DNA of 64,000 bases from Bacillus shivajii (GTDB taxonomy: Bacteria > Bacillota > Bacilli > Bacillales > Salisediminibacteriaceae): assembly GCF_020519665.1 (NCBI RefSeq), contig NZ_CP084703.1, positions 2,480,001-2,544,000 of the forward strand, read 5' to 3'. Below the pieces are notes generated by a model. That model made no database searches. It was not told the origin of the DNA and saw nothing but the letters and a program-made list of their open reading frames with translations. This document shows positions 26,984 through 36,984 of this stretch, in pieces; position 1 is the stretch's first letter; every line of letters begins with the position of its first letter. Both the position numbers and the translations under genes were made by a program.

Positions 26984-27922
26984 CTAATTATTTGAGGCCT
27001 TATATGCTTTTCGTAAATCTCTACTAGATAATGTCATTAATCTCTCTCTGTTATAATCGTCCTCTTCAAGTAAACGAAGTGCCTGTGCTCTAATGCTTTT
27101 TTCCAACAAGTTACGAATAAACCGTCCATTACTAAAATGCTCATATTCCTTTTGTTTTGCATCAACTAATAATTGTCTTAAAGTTTGTTCTGCACTTTCA
27201 CTAACTGTATACTCTCGCTCATGAATCATCTTTTTTGCAATTAAGACTAATTCATCGACGGTGTAGTTAGGAAACGTAACTTTCATCGGAAACCTAGAAG
27301 GTAGACCTGGGTTTAACTGTAGAAATCGATCCATTTCTTTCGGATATCCCGCTAATATTAACACAAAGGAATGTTGCTGGTCTTCCATCGCTTTGACAAG
27401 CGTATCAATCGCTTCTTTCCCGAAGTCTTTTTCTCCTCCTCGAGCTAGAGAGTAAGCTTCGTCTACAAATAGTATACCACCAATTGCTTTTTGAATAAGG
27501 TCTCTCGTCTTTTGTGCTGTATGGCCAATATATTCTCCAACTAAATCTGCTCGTTCTGCTTCGATTAAATGACCCTTTTCGAGTACCCCCATATCTTTAA
27601 ACAGTTTCGCAATAAGTCGAGCGACTGTCGTTTTACCAGTTCCAGGGTTCCCTTTAAAAACCATGTGCAATACTTGCTTCCCCGGTTTTAAGCCCGCTTC
27701 TTGCCTTTTTTGATTTAAATAAATCCAAGCATAAATCTCTTTTATAAAATGTTTAATACTACTTAACCCTACAAATTGTTCTAACTCTTTTTCAATATGT
27801 TTATATGCAGAATGTTTAGGTTCTTCTAGTACACTCGCTTCATCGATCGTCAAGTCGTGCTTTGTTGTATTTTTTAAGACGATATTGATTTGTCCTTTTC
27901 GTTTCATTTTTGACTGATCCAA
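26984..27922 (-). CDS. spoVK: Stage V sporulation protein K (AAA+ ATPase)
   Basis: A 312-residue AAA+ ATPase of the CbxX/CfqX type, needed for late spore maturation in B. subtilis. The N-terminal GQINIVLKN segment is family specific; then HIEKELEQFVGLSSIKHFIKEI, Walker A GNPGTGKTT, Walker B ILFVDEAYSLARG, and the arginine-finger region NPGLPSRFP. The likely start is TTG at 27922 behind GGCGGTG; GTG 27931 or ATG 27907 are alternatives. It is 16 bp upstream of hflX and part of the same operon. Confidence 0.95.
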   Translation of the reverse strand: MDQSKMKRKGQINIVLKNTTKHDLTIDEASVLEEPKHSAYKHIEKELEQFVGLSSIKHFIKEIYAWIYLNQKRQEAGLKPGKQVLHMVFKGNPGTGKTTVARLIAKLFKDMGVLEKGHLIEAERADLVGEYIGHTAQKTRDLIQKAIGGILFVDEAYSLARGGEKDFGKEAIDTLVKAMEDQQHSFVLILAGYPKEMDRFLQLNPGLPSRFPMKVTFPNYTVDELVLIAKKMIHEREYTVSESAEQTLRQLLVDAKQKEYEHFSNGRFIRNLLEKSIRAQALRLLEEDDYNRERLMTLSSRDLRKAYKASNN

Positions 27923-28071
27923 TGAGGTCACCGCCCTCTATTGTATAGTGGAAAGAATTCTGTCACAACTACTATACGCAATTATTCTCAAAGCGTGACA
28001 AATGCCTATGTCCTCTATGTCCAAAAGTCATGATAGAATGAAAGGAAGTCATAAAGTGAGGAGGATTGAAC

Positions 28072-29013
28072 GTGCAACGTTATATTGATACGTACTTACA
28101 ATCATTGAAAAATACAAAGCAACCAAGCACATTAAAGAGGTACGAATATGATTTAAAGCATTTCCATTTATGGCTTCAAACGAACAAACATACAATCAAG
28201 AATCCTTCCCCAACAAGAGATGACCTTCAGTTATATTATACTTATTTAGTAGACAACCATTGCTATTCTAAAAATAGTGTAAGACGAGTTTTATCAGTAC
28301 TAAAACAGTATTTTCATTATTATAAGAAAAAAGATTATGTAGAAATGATCGAGGATTTCATTTATGAACAAAGACGCTTAAGAAGTATTGACCAGCATGA
28401 AATATTAGATGAAAAAGAGATTATCAAACTCTTTCAAACGTTAAGAAGTAATGCGGGGCTTACTGACAACCAGAAAAAGTTTCGCCATTTATTCATTGAT
28501 CGCAATGAAATGATTATGACGCTCATGTTACATTACGGTTTATCTGTACAAGAAGTCGTTAATATAACGGTTAATAACATCCATTTTTCTTCAAATAAAA
28601 TGGAGGTAATAAGACGGCAAAATATTGTTCGTGAAGTAGTCATCAAACAAGAAGATAAAGAAAAGTTATATTCATATTTTCAATCCATCCCTTCCCCTGT
28701 CCGGCCAAACCGATACGACAAACATTATTTCTTTATCGCTTTTGATTATCAAAGAGGAACCTATAGGTGGGATTATGAAACGAATGCACCGAAACCGTTA
28801 ACGGTTGTTGCGATTCAAAAAATGGTACGAACTGAAATGAGAAGAACAGGCTTACATTCAGGTTCCTCAGCGAGTAGCTTACGTAAAACATATATCATCC
28901 AAGAATTACTTCGAGGAAGAACAAAACAATCACTTCAAAAAGAGTTAGCATTTAAAACCACACAGCCTTTAGACCCATATATTGACTTTGTCGAAAACAG
29001 AAATATCATCTAA
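28072..29013 (+). CDS. Tyrosine recombinase-like protein with degenerate active site
   Basis: A 313-residue protein with an N-terminal SAM-like core-binding domain (VQRYIDTYLQSLKNTKQPSTLKRYEYDLKHFHLW) and a C-terminal domain with the XerC/D fold. Box I reads LHYGLSVQEVVNI, with Ser where the catalytic Arg should be. Box II reads SASSLRKTY: the Arg is kept, but the His before it and the His after it are missing. The usual LGH histidine is Phe (LAF). Tyr near residue 303 (LDPYIDF) may be the nucleophile. The GTG at 28072 follows GAGGAGG. It is convergent with hfq, with a terminator between, and no attachment sites or cargo genes are seen. It is probably a domesticated, non-cutting or very divergent recombinase. 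Confidence 0.8.
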   Translation: MQRYIDTYLQSLKNTKQPSTLKRYEYDLKHFHLWLQTNKHTIKNPSPTRDDLQLYYTYLVDNHCYSKNSVRRVLSVLKQYFHYYKKKDYVEMIEDFIYEQRRLRSIDQHEILDEKEIIKLFQTLRSNAGLTDNQKKFRHLFIDRNEMIMTLMLHYGLSVQEVVNITVNNIHFSSNKMEVIRRQNIVREVVIKQEDKEKLYSYFQSIPSPVRPNRYDKHYFFIAFDYQRGTYRWDYETNAPKPLTVVAIQKMVRTEMRRTGLHSGSSASSLRKTYIIQELLRGRTKQSLQKELAFKTTQPLDPYIDFVENRNII

Positions 29014-29022
29014 TAACAAGAT

Positions 29023-29065
29023 AAGGCTGCTTCAAAGTGTTTACCTTTGAAACAGCCTTTTAACT
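29023..29065. terminator. Terminator between the recombinase-like gene and hfq
   Basis: AAGGCTG-TTCAAAG / CTTTGAA-CAGCCTT stem followed by TTTT on the plus strand. Confidence 0.88.
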
Positions 29066-29073
29066 TTTAACTT

Positions 29074-29307
29074 TTAACTGTTATCTTGATTCAGTTGTAC
29101 ATTGCGCTGTGGTGAAAATGTAGAAATCGCATGTTTGTAAACAAGTTGTTGCTTTCCGTCCGTATCAAGAATAATTGTAAAATTATCGAAACTCTTTACA
29201 AAGCCGCGCAATTGAAATCCGTTCAATAAAAAAACTGTTACGGGAATGTTCTCTTTTCTTAACTGGTTCAAAAATTGATCTTGAATATTAACTGATTGTT
29301 GTTTCAT
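29074..29307 (-). CDS. hfq: RNA chaperone Hfq
   Basis: A 77-residue Sm-like protein that forms hexameric rings and promotes sRNA-mRNA pairing. The Sm1 motif [40 protein letters not shown] and the Sm2 motif [13 protein letters not shown] (YKHA is diagnostic) are complete. It lies 46 bp downstream of miaA, as in most bacteria. Confidence 0.98.
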   Translation of the reverse strand: MKQQSVNIQDQFLNQLRKENIPVTVFLLNGFQLRGFVKSFDNFTIILDTDGKQQLVYKHAISTFSPQRNVQLNQDNS

Positions 29308-29353
29308 GACACAATGGCCTCCCTCTTATCACATTATTATCTATATTCGCGAT

Positions 29354-30274
29354 TTAAAACAGCTTTCCTTCTAAAAATTTATGAATTTCTTGAAGCTTTT
29401 TTTCCCTCGCTTCTGACATATCAAACCAATCGATCTCCATTTTGTTACGAAACCAAGTTAATTGGCGTTTTGCGTATCGCCTTGAATTTTGTTTTAACTC
29501 TTCAATTGCTTCTTCTTTTGTAAGCTTCCCGGCTAGATAACGATAGATTTCTTTATACCCTATCGCTTGAACGGATTGACAATCACGAACTCCAAGAGCA
29601 TATAATCTTTTCGCTTCATCTATCAATCCTTCTTCAATCATTAGATCGACTCTTTTATTAATTCGTTCATATAAAAGATCCCGCTCCATGGTGAGTCCGA
29701 TAACGGTCGCATCATAAGGAGATACGATTTGTTGATCGTTTCGTTCACTCACTGGCTTTCCTGTCATATGATAAACCTCTAATGCACGTATGACTCTCCT
29801 TGTATTATTCGGATGAATGTCTCGATAACTTTTTGGATCAATATCTTTCAATTTTTCATGTAAGGCAATCCCGCCATAAGTATCGGCATAATTTTCCATT
29901 TCCATACGAAATTTAGGGTCACTTTCTGATTGTGAAAAGTCATAGTCATAAATCACAGAATTCACATATAAACCGGTCCCACCAACAATGAATGGAATTT
30001 TATTTTTTTGCTGGATTTTATGAATGAGTGATTTTGCCCTCTCTTGAAATTCAGCGACTGAAAAGCTTTCTGTCGGTTCTTTTATATCAATTAAGTGATG
30101 AGGAATTCCTTCCATTTCGTCTTTCGTAATTTTGGCTGTTCCTATATCCATTTGTTTATACACTTGCATGGAATCGCCACTAATAATTTCTCCGCCAAAA
30201 GCCTTTGCTAAAGAGATACTAGTAGCTGTTTTACCAACAGCTGTCGGCCCTACAATAACGATCAGTTTGTTCAT
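29354..30274 (-). CDS. miaA: tRNA dimethylallyltransferase MiaA
   Basis: Transfers the dimethylallyl group to A37 of tRNAs that read UNN codons; MiaB in the same window then methylthiolates the product. The 306-residue protein shows the P-loop GPTAVGKTATS, GDSMQVYKQMDIGTAK, the GGTGLYVNSV motif and the late QAIGYKEI and KRQLTWFRN segments. The ATG at 30274 has AAGGTG 6 bases upstream; the frame's earlier start lacks a site. hfq follows. Confidence 0.97.
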   Translation of the reverse strand: MNKLIVIVGPTAVGKTATSISLAKAFGGEIISGDSMQVYKQMDIGTAKITKDEMEGIPHHLIDIKEPTESFSVAEFQERAKSLIHKIQQKNKIPFIVGGTGLYVNSVIYDYDFSQSESDPKFRMEMENYADTYGGIALHEKLKDIDPKSYRDIHPNNTRRVIRALEVYHMTGKPVSERNDQQIVSPYDATVIGLTMERDLLYERINKRVDLMIEEGLIDEAKRLYALGVRDCQSVQAIGYKEIYRYLAGKLTKEEAIEELKQNSRRYAKRQLTWFRNKMEIDWFDMSEAREKKLQEIHKFLEGKLF

Positions 30275-30355
30275 GATTTTCACCTTACGTTTTGTCATCT
30301 TATCTATTAAAAATTGGTTATATCAAACAGCGATGATACTTATCTTCTATTTCAT

Positions 30356-31144
30356 TTAACTCGAGAGCTCAATCACTCCATAATGATATGTAGCAGAAGG
30401 CCGAACTTGAACGTTAAAACCGTATTTGTCGAACCTTTCACTTCGAAAGTGATCTTTTAAAACGACTCTCTTTTTGGCAACTCTCTTAGCTTGTTCAATG
30501 ATTTCAAATGATAGATCATTATTGGAAGTCATCGGTCGGATCGCATCGAAGCCTGTTGATCCTTTTACTGCTTCTTCAAACATCGGATCAAAATAAACGA
30601 TATCGACACTGTCATTTTCTTGTTCACAAAGCCAAGTCAGGTTTTCAGCATGCTCTACTGTAATTCTCCTCATTGCTTCATCGATTTCTTCAATACCTGA
30701 TTTGTACGTTTGTAATCCTTGTTTAACGATATAGGCTATAAGACGAGAGGTTTCTGAACCAATCACTTCCCCCTCATGACCAACCGCTAAACTTGTTAAA
30801 ATCGCATCAGACGCTAAGCCAAGTGTACCATCGAAAATACGATCTCCTCTTTGTATTTTACATGCAGTTACAAGAGGATCTTCTTTCGCTTTCAGCCACC
30901 GCTTTGCACGAAACATCGCCGCATTCGGGTGAAAAAAGAAGGGAGATTCATCTTTTAATGAGAATACCTCCAATCTTTCTTTCCCTACTACAATGATGAC
31001 CGCTTCAAATCTTTCGATTAAGTCATTTACTGATTGTTTATTACGGTGAATATAGGTCACATCCAGCTCTCGGGCAATTTCTTTGGCACGTGCAATTGTT
31101 TGTTCACTAGGGCGGCCAGCTGTTGTTATCATTACTTTAGTCAC
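30356..31144 (-). CDS. SAM-dependent methyltransferase, RsmJ-like
   Basis: A 262-residue protein related to RsmJ-type 16S rRNA guanine-N2 methyltransferases. The SAM-binding region is GDRIFDGTLGLASDAILTSLAVG, and the catalytic-type motif is DIVYFDPMFEEA (D-P-M-F), as in RsmJ. The N-terminal AKEIARELDVTYIHRNKQSVNDLI is also seen in this Firmicute group. The GTG at 31144 is preferred because AAAGGATGG precedes it. It lies between mutL and miaA, 27 bp after mutL, so it is probably in the mutSL operon. The true RNA target is not proven. Confidence 0.83.
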   Translation of the reverse strand: MTKVMITTAGRPSEQTIARAKEIARELDVTYIHRNKQSVNDLIERFEAVIIVVGKERLEVFSLKDESPFFFHPNAAMFRAKRWLKAKEDPLVTACKIQRGDRIFDGTLGLASDAILTSLAVGHEGEVIGSETSRLIAYIVKQGLQTYKSGIEEIDEAMRRITVEHAENLTWLCEQENDSVDIVYFDPMFEEAVKGSTGFDAIRPMTSNNDLSFEIIEQAKRVAKKRVVLKDHFRSERFDKYGFNVQVRPSATYHYGVIELSS

Positions 31145-31170
31145 GATCAAACCATCCTTTAGTTATTCAT

Positions 31171-33093
31171 TTACATGACTCTTTTAAACATCCGTTCCAT
31201 TTCATACGTTGAGAAATGAAGGAGAATTGGCCGCCCATGCGGGCAAGTATATGCCTCTTCACAAGACCTTATCGTTTCTAGTAATTGAAACATTTCATCG
31301 TGAGTTAAATATCGATTTGCTTTAATTGCTGCTTTACAAGACATTAAAATTGCTGCATCATCACGGATTTTTCCGATGTCGATTGTATTTTTCTCTTTAA
31401 GCTGTTCAATCATCTCTTCAATGACTTCTTGTTCTTGTCCTTTTGGAAACCATGTAGGATATGAGCGTACAATATACGTCCTTGTTCCAAATGGTTCTAA
31501 GTAAACCCCTACCTCTTTTAACATGTCTGAATGTTCTTTAATCCGCTCTTCTTCTTTCTGTGTAAACTCAAACGTAAGCGGTACGAGTAAATCTTGTAGA
31601 GTACGATCTACATTTCGAACTTTTTCTCTAAAAAACTCATACTTGATTCGTTCTTGTGCAGCATGTTGGTCAACAATATATAATCCTTGGTCATTTTGAG
31701 CAAGAATATACGTGCCATGAAGTTGGCCAATCGGATATAAAGTAGGAACTTCATGTGCGATTCCCTCTTCTCCCTCTCGCTCATCATCTTTTATTGAAGG
31801 ATCTATTTTTGCCTGCTTACTAGCTTGTTCGTTGGTTTGAGCCGTATAAGTAGATTCAACTACTGTTTTTTCTATATAGTCATTCTCTTTCTCATCAACT
31901 GATGTTTGAACGCTCTCAATCACTTCTGGCTGATCAAGTACTGCTTGTTTTGTTTCTTTTACATGGTCTTCCCGTTGATCGATTGTACGATTATGTTCAA
32001 AATGATCGTCTCGCCTTTCTTTTTCTGTATGGTCATGACGTAATTGGAACGATATTTGTTCAGACTTTGGCTTTTCATACATTGTTTTTTTCACTTCTGG
32101 AATGAGTTGCGTATTTTTAAACAGTTGTTTAATTTCTTTTGTCAAAAGCTCTTGTAGTGCTTGTTCTTTACTAATTCGCACTTCTAATTTCGATGGATGG
32201 ACATTTACATCCACTAAGATTGGATCCATATCGATGTGTAATACGACAATGGGAAACTTCCCGATTGGAAGTAATGTATGGTAACCTTCTTGAACAGCCT
32301 TCATCAACATATAGTTTCGAATATAACGACCATTAATGATTGTAGACATATAAGAACGATTCGATCTAGTCACTTCTGGTTTGGCGATAAATCCTTTTAC
32401 TTTAAAATCTAAAGATTCAGCTTCAAAAGGCATCATCTTCTTTGCTACGCTTGTACCATATATTGAAGCAATAACTTTTAATAAATCACCATTCCCAGAT
32501 GTTTTTAATAACGTTTTACCGTTATGTGTTAAATGAAAAGCTACATTCGGATGTGATAACGCCATTCGATTCAAACAATCAGAGATATGACCAAGTTCTG
32601 TATGAATCGTTCGTAAATACTTCAACCTGGCGGGTGTATTATAAAAAATATCTGATACTTGAATTTCCGTTCCTTTTCTTGATGAAGTCGAGCCTTTATG
32701 GACAATCCTACCGCCTTCTATACGAATTTCTTGCCCTTCTTTTGTACCATCACTCGTCTTCAATGTTAATTTCGAAACAGATGCAATACTCGGTAATGCT
32801 TCTCCCCGAAAGCCTAACGTTGCTATCTTAAATAAATCCTGATCTTCTCTTATTTTACTCGTCGCATGTCGATGAAAAGCAGTTTCGATATCATCTTCTT
32901 CAATTCCTTCTCCATTATCCAAAACACGAATAAGGGATAATCCACCTTCTTCTATATCCACTCGAATATTTGTACTATTAGCATCTAATGAGTTCTCAAC
33001 TAATTCTTTCACAACAGAGGCGGGCCGTTCAACGACTTCACCTGCCGCAATCTTATTTGATAGCAAATCATCTAATTGATAAATCTTCCCCAC
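31171..33093 (-). CDS. mutL: DNA mismatch repair protein MutL
   Basis: Couples mismatch recognition by MutS to strand removal. The 640-residue protein has the GHKL ATPase motifs [20 protein letters not shown] and [18 protein letters not shown] charged linker follows (about residues 335-450), then a C-terminal endonuclease domain with [14 protein letters not shown] and metal-binding [12 protein letters not shown] and CPHGRP. Bacillus-type MutL nicks DNA itself. The GTG at 33093 is preferred since GGAGGTG lies before it. It is 43 bp downstream of mutS. Confidence 0.97.
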   Translation of the reverse strand: MGKIYQLDDLLSNKIAAGEVVERPASVVKELVENSLDANSTNIRVDIEEGGLSLIRVLDNGEGIEEDDIETAFHRHATSKIREDQDLFKIATLGFRGEALPSIASVSKLTLKTSDGTKEGQEIRIEGGRIVHKGSTSSRKGTEIQVSDIFYNTPARLKYLRTIHTELGHISDCLNRMALSHPNVAFHLTHNGKTLLKTSGNGDLLKVIASIYGTSVAKKMMPFEAESLDFKVKGFIAKPEVTRSNRSYMSTIINGRYIRNYMLMKAVQEGYHTLLPIGKFPIVVLHIDMDPILVDVNVHPSKLEVRISKEQALQELLTKEIKQLFKNTQLIPEVKKTMYEKPKSEQISFQLRHDHTEKERRDDHFEHNRTIDQREDHVKETKQAVLDQPEVIESVQTSVDEKENDYIEKTVVESTYTAQTNEQASKQAKIDPSIKDDEREGEEGIAHEVPTLYPIGQLHGTYILAQNDQGLYIVDQHAAQERIKYEFFREKVRNVDRTLQDLLVPLTFEFTQKEEERIKEHSDMLKEVGVYLEPFGTRTYIVRSYPTWFPKGQEQEVIEEMIEQLKEKNTIDIGKIRDDAAILMSCKAAIKANRYLTHDEMFQLLETIRSCEEAYTCPHGRPILLHFSTYEMERMFKRVM

Positions 33094-33136
33094 TTTGTGC
33101 ACCTCCTTCTCTTCTACGGCTAATCATTGGAATCAA

Positions 33137-35761
33137 CTAGGACTTTAATTTTCGTTGGAGTTGATCTAGCACTTCAATCGCTTTAATTGGTGATACATGT
33201 AATAAATTTAACTCTTTAAGTTCTTTTAACGCTTCTTTATCTTTGTCGTCTAACTCAACTGAAGCTGATTCTTTGTTCGTTAGTTGTTCCATTGTATCTT
33301 CAAATAACGTTAACTGTTCTCCTGGAGAAACTGCAGGTTCTTGGAGCACTTCTTTTTTCTCTTCTACTCTTGGAACGTTCGCGTCTTGTCCATTCTCATA
33401 ATCAAATAAGATGTCTTTGGCACGTCTAATAAGCTTTTCTGGAAGTTCAGCTAATTCAGCAACATAAATACCATAGCTGCGATCTGCAGAGCCATCTACA
33501 ACTTTATGCAAGAACACGACTTTTCCATCCTCTTCAATGGCAGAAACGTGAACATTTTGGAGTCTTTCACATTGCTTTTCTAACGTTGTTAATTCGTGAT
33601 AGTGCGTGGAAAACAATGTCTTAGCTCCAATTTCATCATGAATATATTCGATAATCGATTGCGCTAGTGCCATCCCATCATAAGTCGATGTCCCTCTACC
33701 GATCTCATCTAATAAAATAAGACTATTCTTTGTTGCTTTTGATACTGCATGTTTCGTTTCAAGCATTTCTACCATGAATGTACTTTGCCCTTGAGCCAAA
33801 TCGTCAGCTGCACCAATTCTCGTAAAGATTTGATCGAATATCGGTAAGCTCGCCTCATCAGCAGGTACATATGAGCCGATTTGTGCCATGATCGAAATCA
33901 ATGCAAGTTGCCTCATATACGTACTTTTACCTGCCATGTTCGGTCCAGTAATAAGTAGTAATTCTCTTTCTTTATTTAATGATAAATCATTGGCCACATA
34001 ATCGCCGATATCAATGACTTGTTCAACGACAGGATGACGTCCTTCAACGATTTGAACGTCTCCATCATCATTCATCTTTGGCTTAACGTAATGATTTTTC
34101 TCAGCTACTTCTGCAAAGCTTTGTAAAACATCAATTGTACTAACGATATTCGCGAGCTCTTGTAAAGAGCGAATATAATCTTTTACTTTTTCACGAACTT
34201 CCATAAATAGTTCATATTCTAGCTTTTCACCATTTTCTTCTGCTTCTAATATTAAAGCTTCTTTTTCTTTTAGTTCTTCACTAATAAATCGTTCAGCGTT
34301 AGTGAGCGTTTGTTTTCTTTCATAGCGTCCTTCAGGTAATAAATGCAGGTTTGCTTTCGTTACTTCAATGTAATAACCAAAGACTTTATTAAACCCTACT
34401 TTTAAGGACTTAATACCCGTTTCTTCCCGCTCTTTTCGCTCCATCTGTGCGATCCATGACTTTCCGTTTCTCATTGCATCACGGTATTCATCTAATTCTC
34501 TATTGTAACCATCTTTAATAATGTTTCCTTCTGTAATAGAAATAGGTGGGTCTTCGTGAATACTATTTTGAAGAATCTCTTTTAACGGTTCACAATGATC
34601 TGCTTGTTGTAACAATTCTTTTACATACTCATTTCCTAAACTTTGGACAATATCAAACAAACGTGGCACTTCTTCTAAGGAACGCTTCAATTGTATCAAA
34701 TCACGAGCATTGACATTACCAAAAGCGACTTTCCCTGATAAACGCTCAAGGTCATACACACTTGATAAGTGGTCTCGAATCGATTCCCGCTCAAAATAAT
34801 GTTCAATAAACGAGTCAACTAAACTTAACCTTTTTGTAATCATTTCCTTATGAATTAACGGGCGCTCAACCCATTGTTTTAATGTCCTCGCACCCATAGC
34901 AGTTACGGTTTTATCTAATACCCATAAAAGCGAACCTTGCTTTTTCTTCTCACGTATCGTTTCTACTAATTCTAAGTTTCTTTTCGAATAAGAATCAATC
35001 GTCATGTATTCATTTAGCATGTAATAGGTTGCTTGTTGGATGTGGTCGAGTGATCGCTTTGTCGTTCGATGAATATATGTGAGTAGACGTTTACAAGCAA
35101 CGACTGCATGATCATCCATTAAACGATGAACGAGCTCGTCTAATTCTTCAATATCTTCACACTTGTCTTCATAAGAAAGAGTAATCCCCAGGCGAACTTT
35201 TAACCTTTGCTGCTTTTCTTCAGAAAAAGAAGCCGGAACGACAATTTCTCTTGGACGAAAACTTGCTGCTTCATGAATGACATCTTCGAAACTTGAAGTA
35301 ATAACCGTTGTTAAAAATTCACCTGTCGTCATATCAACCGCACAAATACCATATTCCGATTCGGAAAAGTCTGTAATAGATAGTAAATAATTATTCTCTT
35401 GATCTTGAACCGCTCTTCCTTCCATCACTGTGCCTGGTGTAATAATTTGAACGACTTCACGTTTAACGACACCTTTTGCTTGCTGTGGGTCTTCTGTTTG
35501 TTCACAGACTGCCACTTTATAGCCTTTTTCAATTAACTGAGATATGTATTGTTCTGAGGAATGATACGGAACTCCACACATTGGGATCGCATCGTCACCT
35601 TTTCCTCTTTTCGTTAACGTAATTTCTAGCTCTTTTGCTGCATTTATCGCATCTTCGAAAAAAAGTTCGTAAAAATCTCCTAAACGAAAAAATAAAAAGG
35701 CATCTTCATGTTCTGCCTTAATACGTAAATATTGCTCCATCATTGGCGTTTGTTTTGCCAT
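33137..35761 (-). CDS. mutS: DNA mismatch repair protein MutS
   Basis: Recognises mispaired bases. The 874-residue protein has the mismatch-contacting FYE motif in FFRLGDFYELFFEDA, the connector and lever domains, the ATPase P-loop TGPNMAGKST, the LILLDEIGRGTSTYDGMALA block (Walker B) and LFSTHYHELT. The C-terminal helix-turn-helix dimerisation region follows, and a beta-clamp-like QLTLFED motif lies near residue 800. The ATG at 35761 follows GGGGGA; the longer frame from 35782 lacks this. Confidence 0.98.
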   Translation of the reverse strand: MAKQTPMMEQYLRIKAEHEDAFLFFRLGDFYELFFEDAINAAKELEITLTKRGKGDDAIPMCGVPYHSSEQYISQLIEKGYKVAVCEQTEDPQQAKGVVKREVVQIITPGTVMEGRAVQDQENNYLLSITDFSESEYGICAVDMTTGEFLTTVITSSFEDVIHEAASFRPREIVVPASFSEEKQQRLKVRLGITLSYEDKCEDIEELDELVHRLMDDHAVVACKRLLTYIHRTTKRSLDHIQQATYYMLNEYMTIDSYSKRNLELVETIREKKKQGSLLWVLDKTVTAMGARTLKQWVERPLIHKEMITKRLSLVDSFIEHYFERESIRDHLSSVYDLERLSGKVAFGNVNARDLIQLKRSLEEVPRLFDIVQSLGNEYVKELLQQADHCEPLKEILQNSIHEDPPISITEGNIIKDGYNRELDEYRDAMRNGKSWIAQMERKEREETGIKSLKVGFNKVFGYYIEVTKANLHLLPEGRYERKQTLTNAERFISEELKEKEALILEAEENGEKLEYELFMEVREKVKDYIRSLQELANIVSTIDVLQSFAEVAEKNHYVKPKMNDDGDVQIVEGRHPVVEQVIDIGDYVANDLSLNKERELLLITGPNMAGKSTYMRQLALISIMAQIGSYVPADEASLPIFDQIFTRIGAADDLAQGQSTFMVEMLETKHAVSKATKNSLILLDEIGRGTSTYDGMALAQSIIEYIHDEIGAKTLFSTHYHELTTLEKQCERLQNVHVSAIEEDGKVVFLHKVVDGSADRSYGIYVAELAELPEKLIRRAKDILFDYENGQDANVPRVEEKKEVLQEPAVSPGEQLTLFEDTMEQLTNKESASVELDDKDKEALKELKELNLLHVSPIKAIEVLDQLQRKLKS

Positions 35762-35846
35762 TTGTCTTCCCCCGCATTTCACTTGTTCATCCCTATTTGG
35801 ACAATCTTTATAACGGGTATTATTATAACATATGACAAATGCTTTA

Positions 35847-36908
35847 TTAATGGTTCTGTTTTCTCTCGTATAGCCACTGCATAAAACGATCAGCCTTTAT
35901 TTTAACGGCTTTTGAAGTCGTTTGTTGAATATGCCGAATATTTGATTCTGTTATTTTCCATAATTCTTGGAGGTCTCCACGATAATATGCTTCACTCATT
36001 TGTTTGGATAACGGATTATCACATAATTGTTTTGTTAAAAAAACCGTTTCGATCCATTCAAAAAAGGGTTTTCCGCCATCAATATATTTATACCAGGATG
36101 ACAATGTTCGATATTCGAAACCCGCATAGTTATTTTTACGTAGACTCCCTAACCTTCCATATGAACTTCTTCTGTTTATATCTTCATTCTTACTAATCGC
36201 CGCAAGAGGAATAGATACTAGTTGATCTAATTGATTAACTGTTTCATACGTTGGACGCTGATTTGAAATATGAAAATGGCCCCCTAAATAAAAGCGGCTG
36301 TGAGGGTTACCACCTGAAATAACAGATAATTTTTTGTTCTTTATGTTTTGCTCGAGTTTCTTTTTTACTCTAAAACATTCTTTATGAAGTTCGATACCTG
36401 ACTTAACCGGTTTCGTTCTTAATTCAAGGATTGGCTGAGAAAAAGTAAAACCTTTACGAATTAAAGCACGGTCTACACCAACTTGTCTGCCTTCATCCTC
36501 CATCATTGGTACAGATACAAATTTCTTTGTTTCATTGTTTGTTAACATCACTTCAAAATCAGAGCCTAAAAGCGGATAGTCTTTATCGTTCGTTTCTTCT
36601 CGCTTATGAACAGTGGGGGCATATTTCATGGAAATCATCTGTATCTCTTTTCCAAAACGTTGGACATGAACCGTAAAAAAACGCTTATCGGAATAGTAAG
36701 CTGCTTGAAAGACAATATCTAATAGTTCTTGTCCTAAGTAATACGATTTTAAGTTTTTTATTGTTATTTCTTTAAATTGATCTTTCATCGGCTCTTTTAA
36801 AAAAATACGAGATGCATCATATTCTGAACCACTTACTTTAACTTGTAAGGCATTATCTAATGGAAGGCTTGTCTCTATTTTATGAACATTCCAAGGATCT
36901 ATCTTCAT
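35847..36908 (-). CDS. Predicted amidoligase (COOH-NH2 ligase type 2, glutamine synthetase-like fold)
   Basis: A 353-residue protein. The central region carries motifs I associate with the predicted phage/bacterial amidoligase family: LLGSDFEVML near residue 115, PILELRTKP near 183, YLGGHFHIS near 230, and YGRLGSLRKNNYAGFEYRTLSSW near 275. The D/E-E and E-L-R positions and the GGH-H motif would form a glutamine synthetase-like ATP/metal site. Such enzymes are predicted to form amide bonds on peptides or peptidoglycan; the substrate is unknown. It lies between cotE and mutS on the same strand, 76 bp downstream of cotE, which hints at a spore coat connection. Confidence 0.72.
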   Translation of the reverse strand: MKIDPWNVHKIETSLPLDNALQVKVSGSEYDASRIFLKEPMKDQFKEITIKNLKSYYLGQELLDIVFQAAYYSDKRFFTVHVQRFGKEIQMISMKYAPTVHKREETNDKDYPLLGSDFEVMLTNNETKKFVSVPMMEDEGRQVGVDRALIRKGFTFSQPILELRTKPVKSGIELHKECFRVKKKLEQNIKNKKLSVISGGNPHSRFYLGGHFHISNQRPTYETVNQLDQLVSIPLAAISKNEDINRRSSYGRLGSLRKNNYAGFEYRTLSSWYKYIDGGKPFFEWIETVFLTKQLCDNPLSKQMSEAYYRGDLQELWKITESNIRHIQQTTSKAVKIKADRFMQWLYERKQNH

Positions 36909-36984
36909 AATCTTTTCATCCTACCTTTTTAGTTAATGAAAGAAAAAGAAATAAGGAAGAAGATATGCCTTCTTCCCGCTCCAT

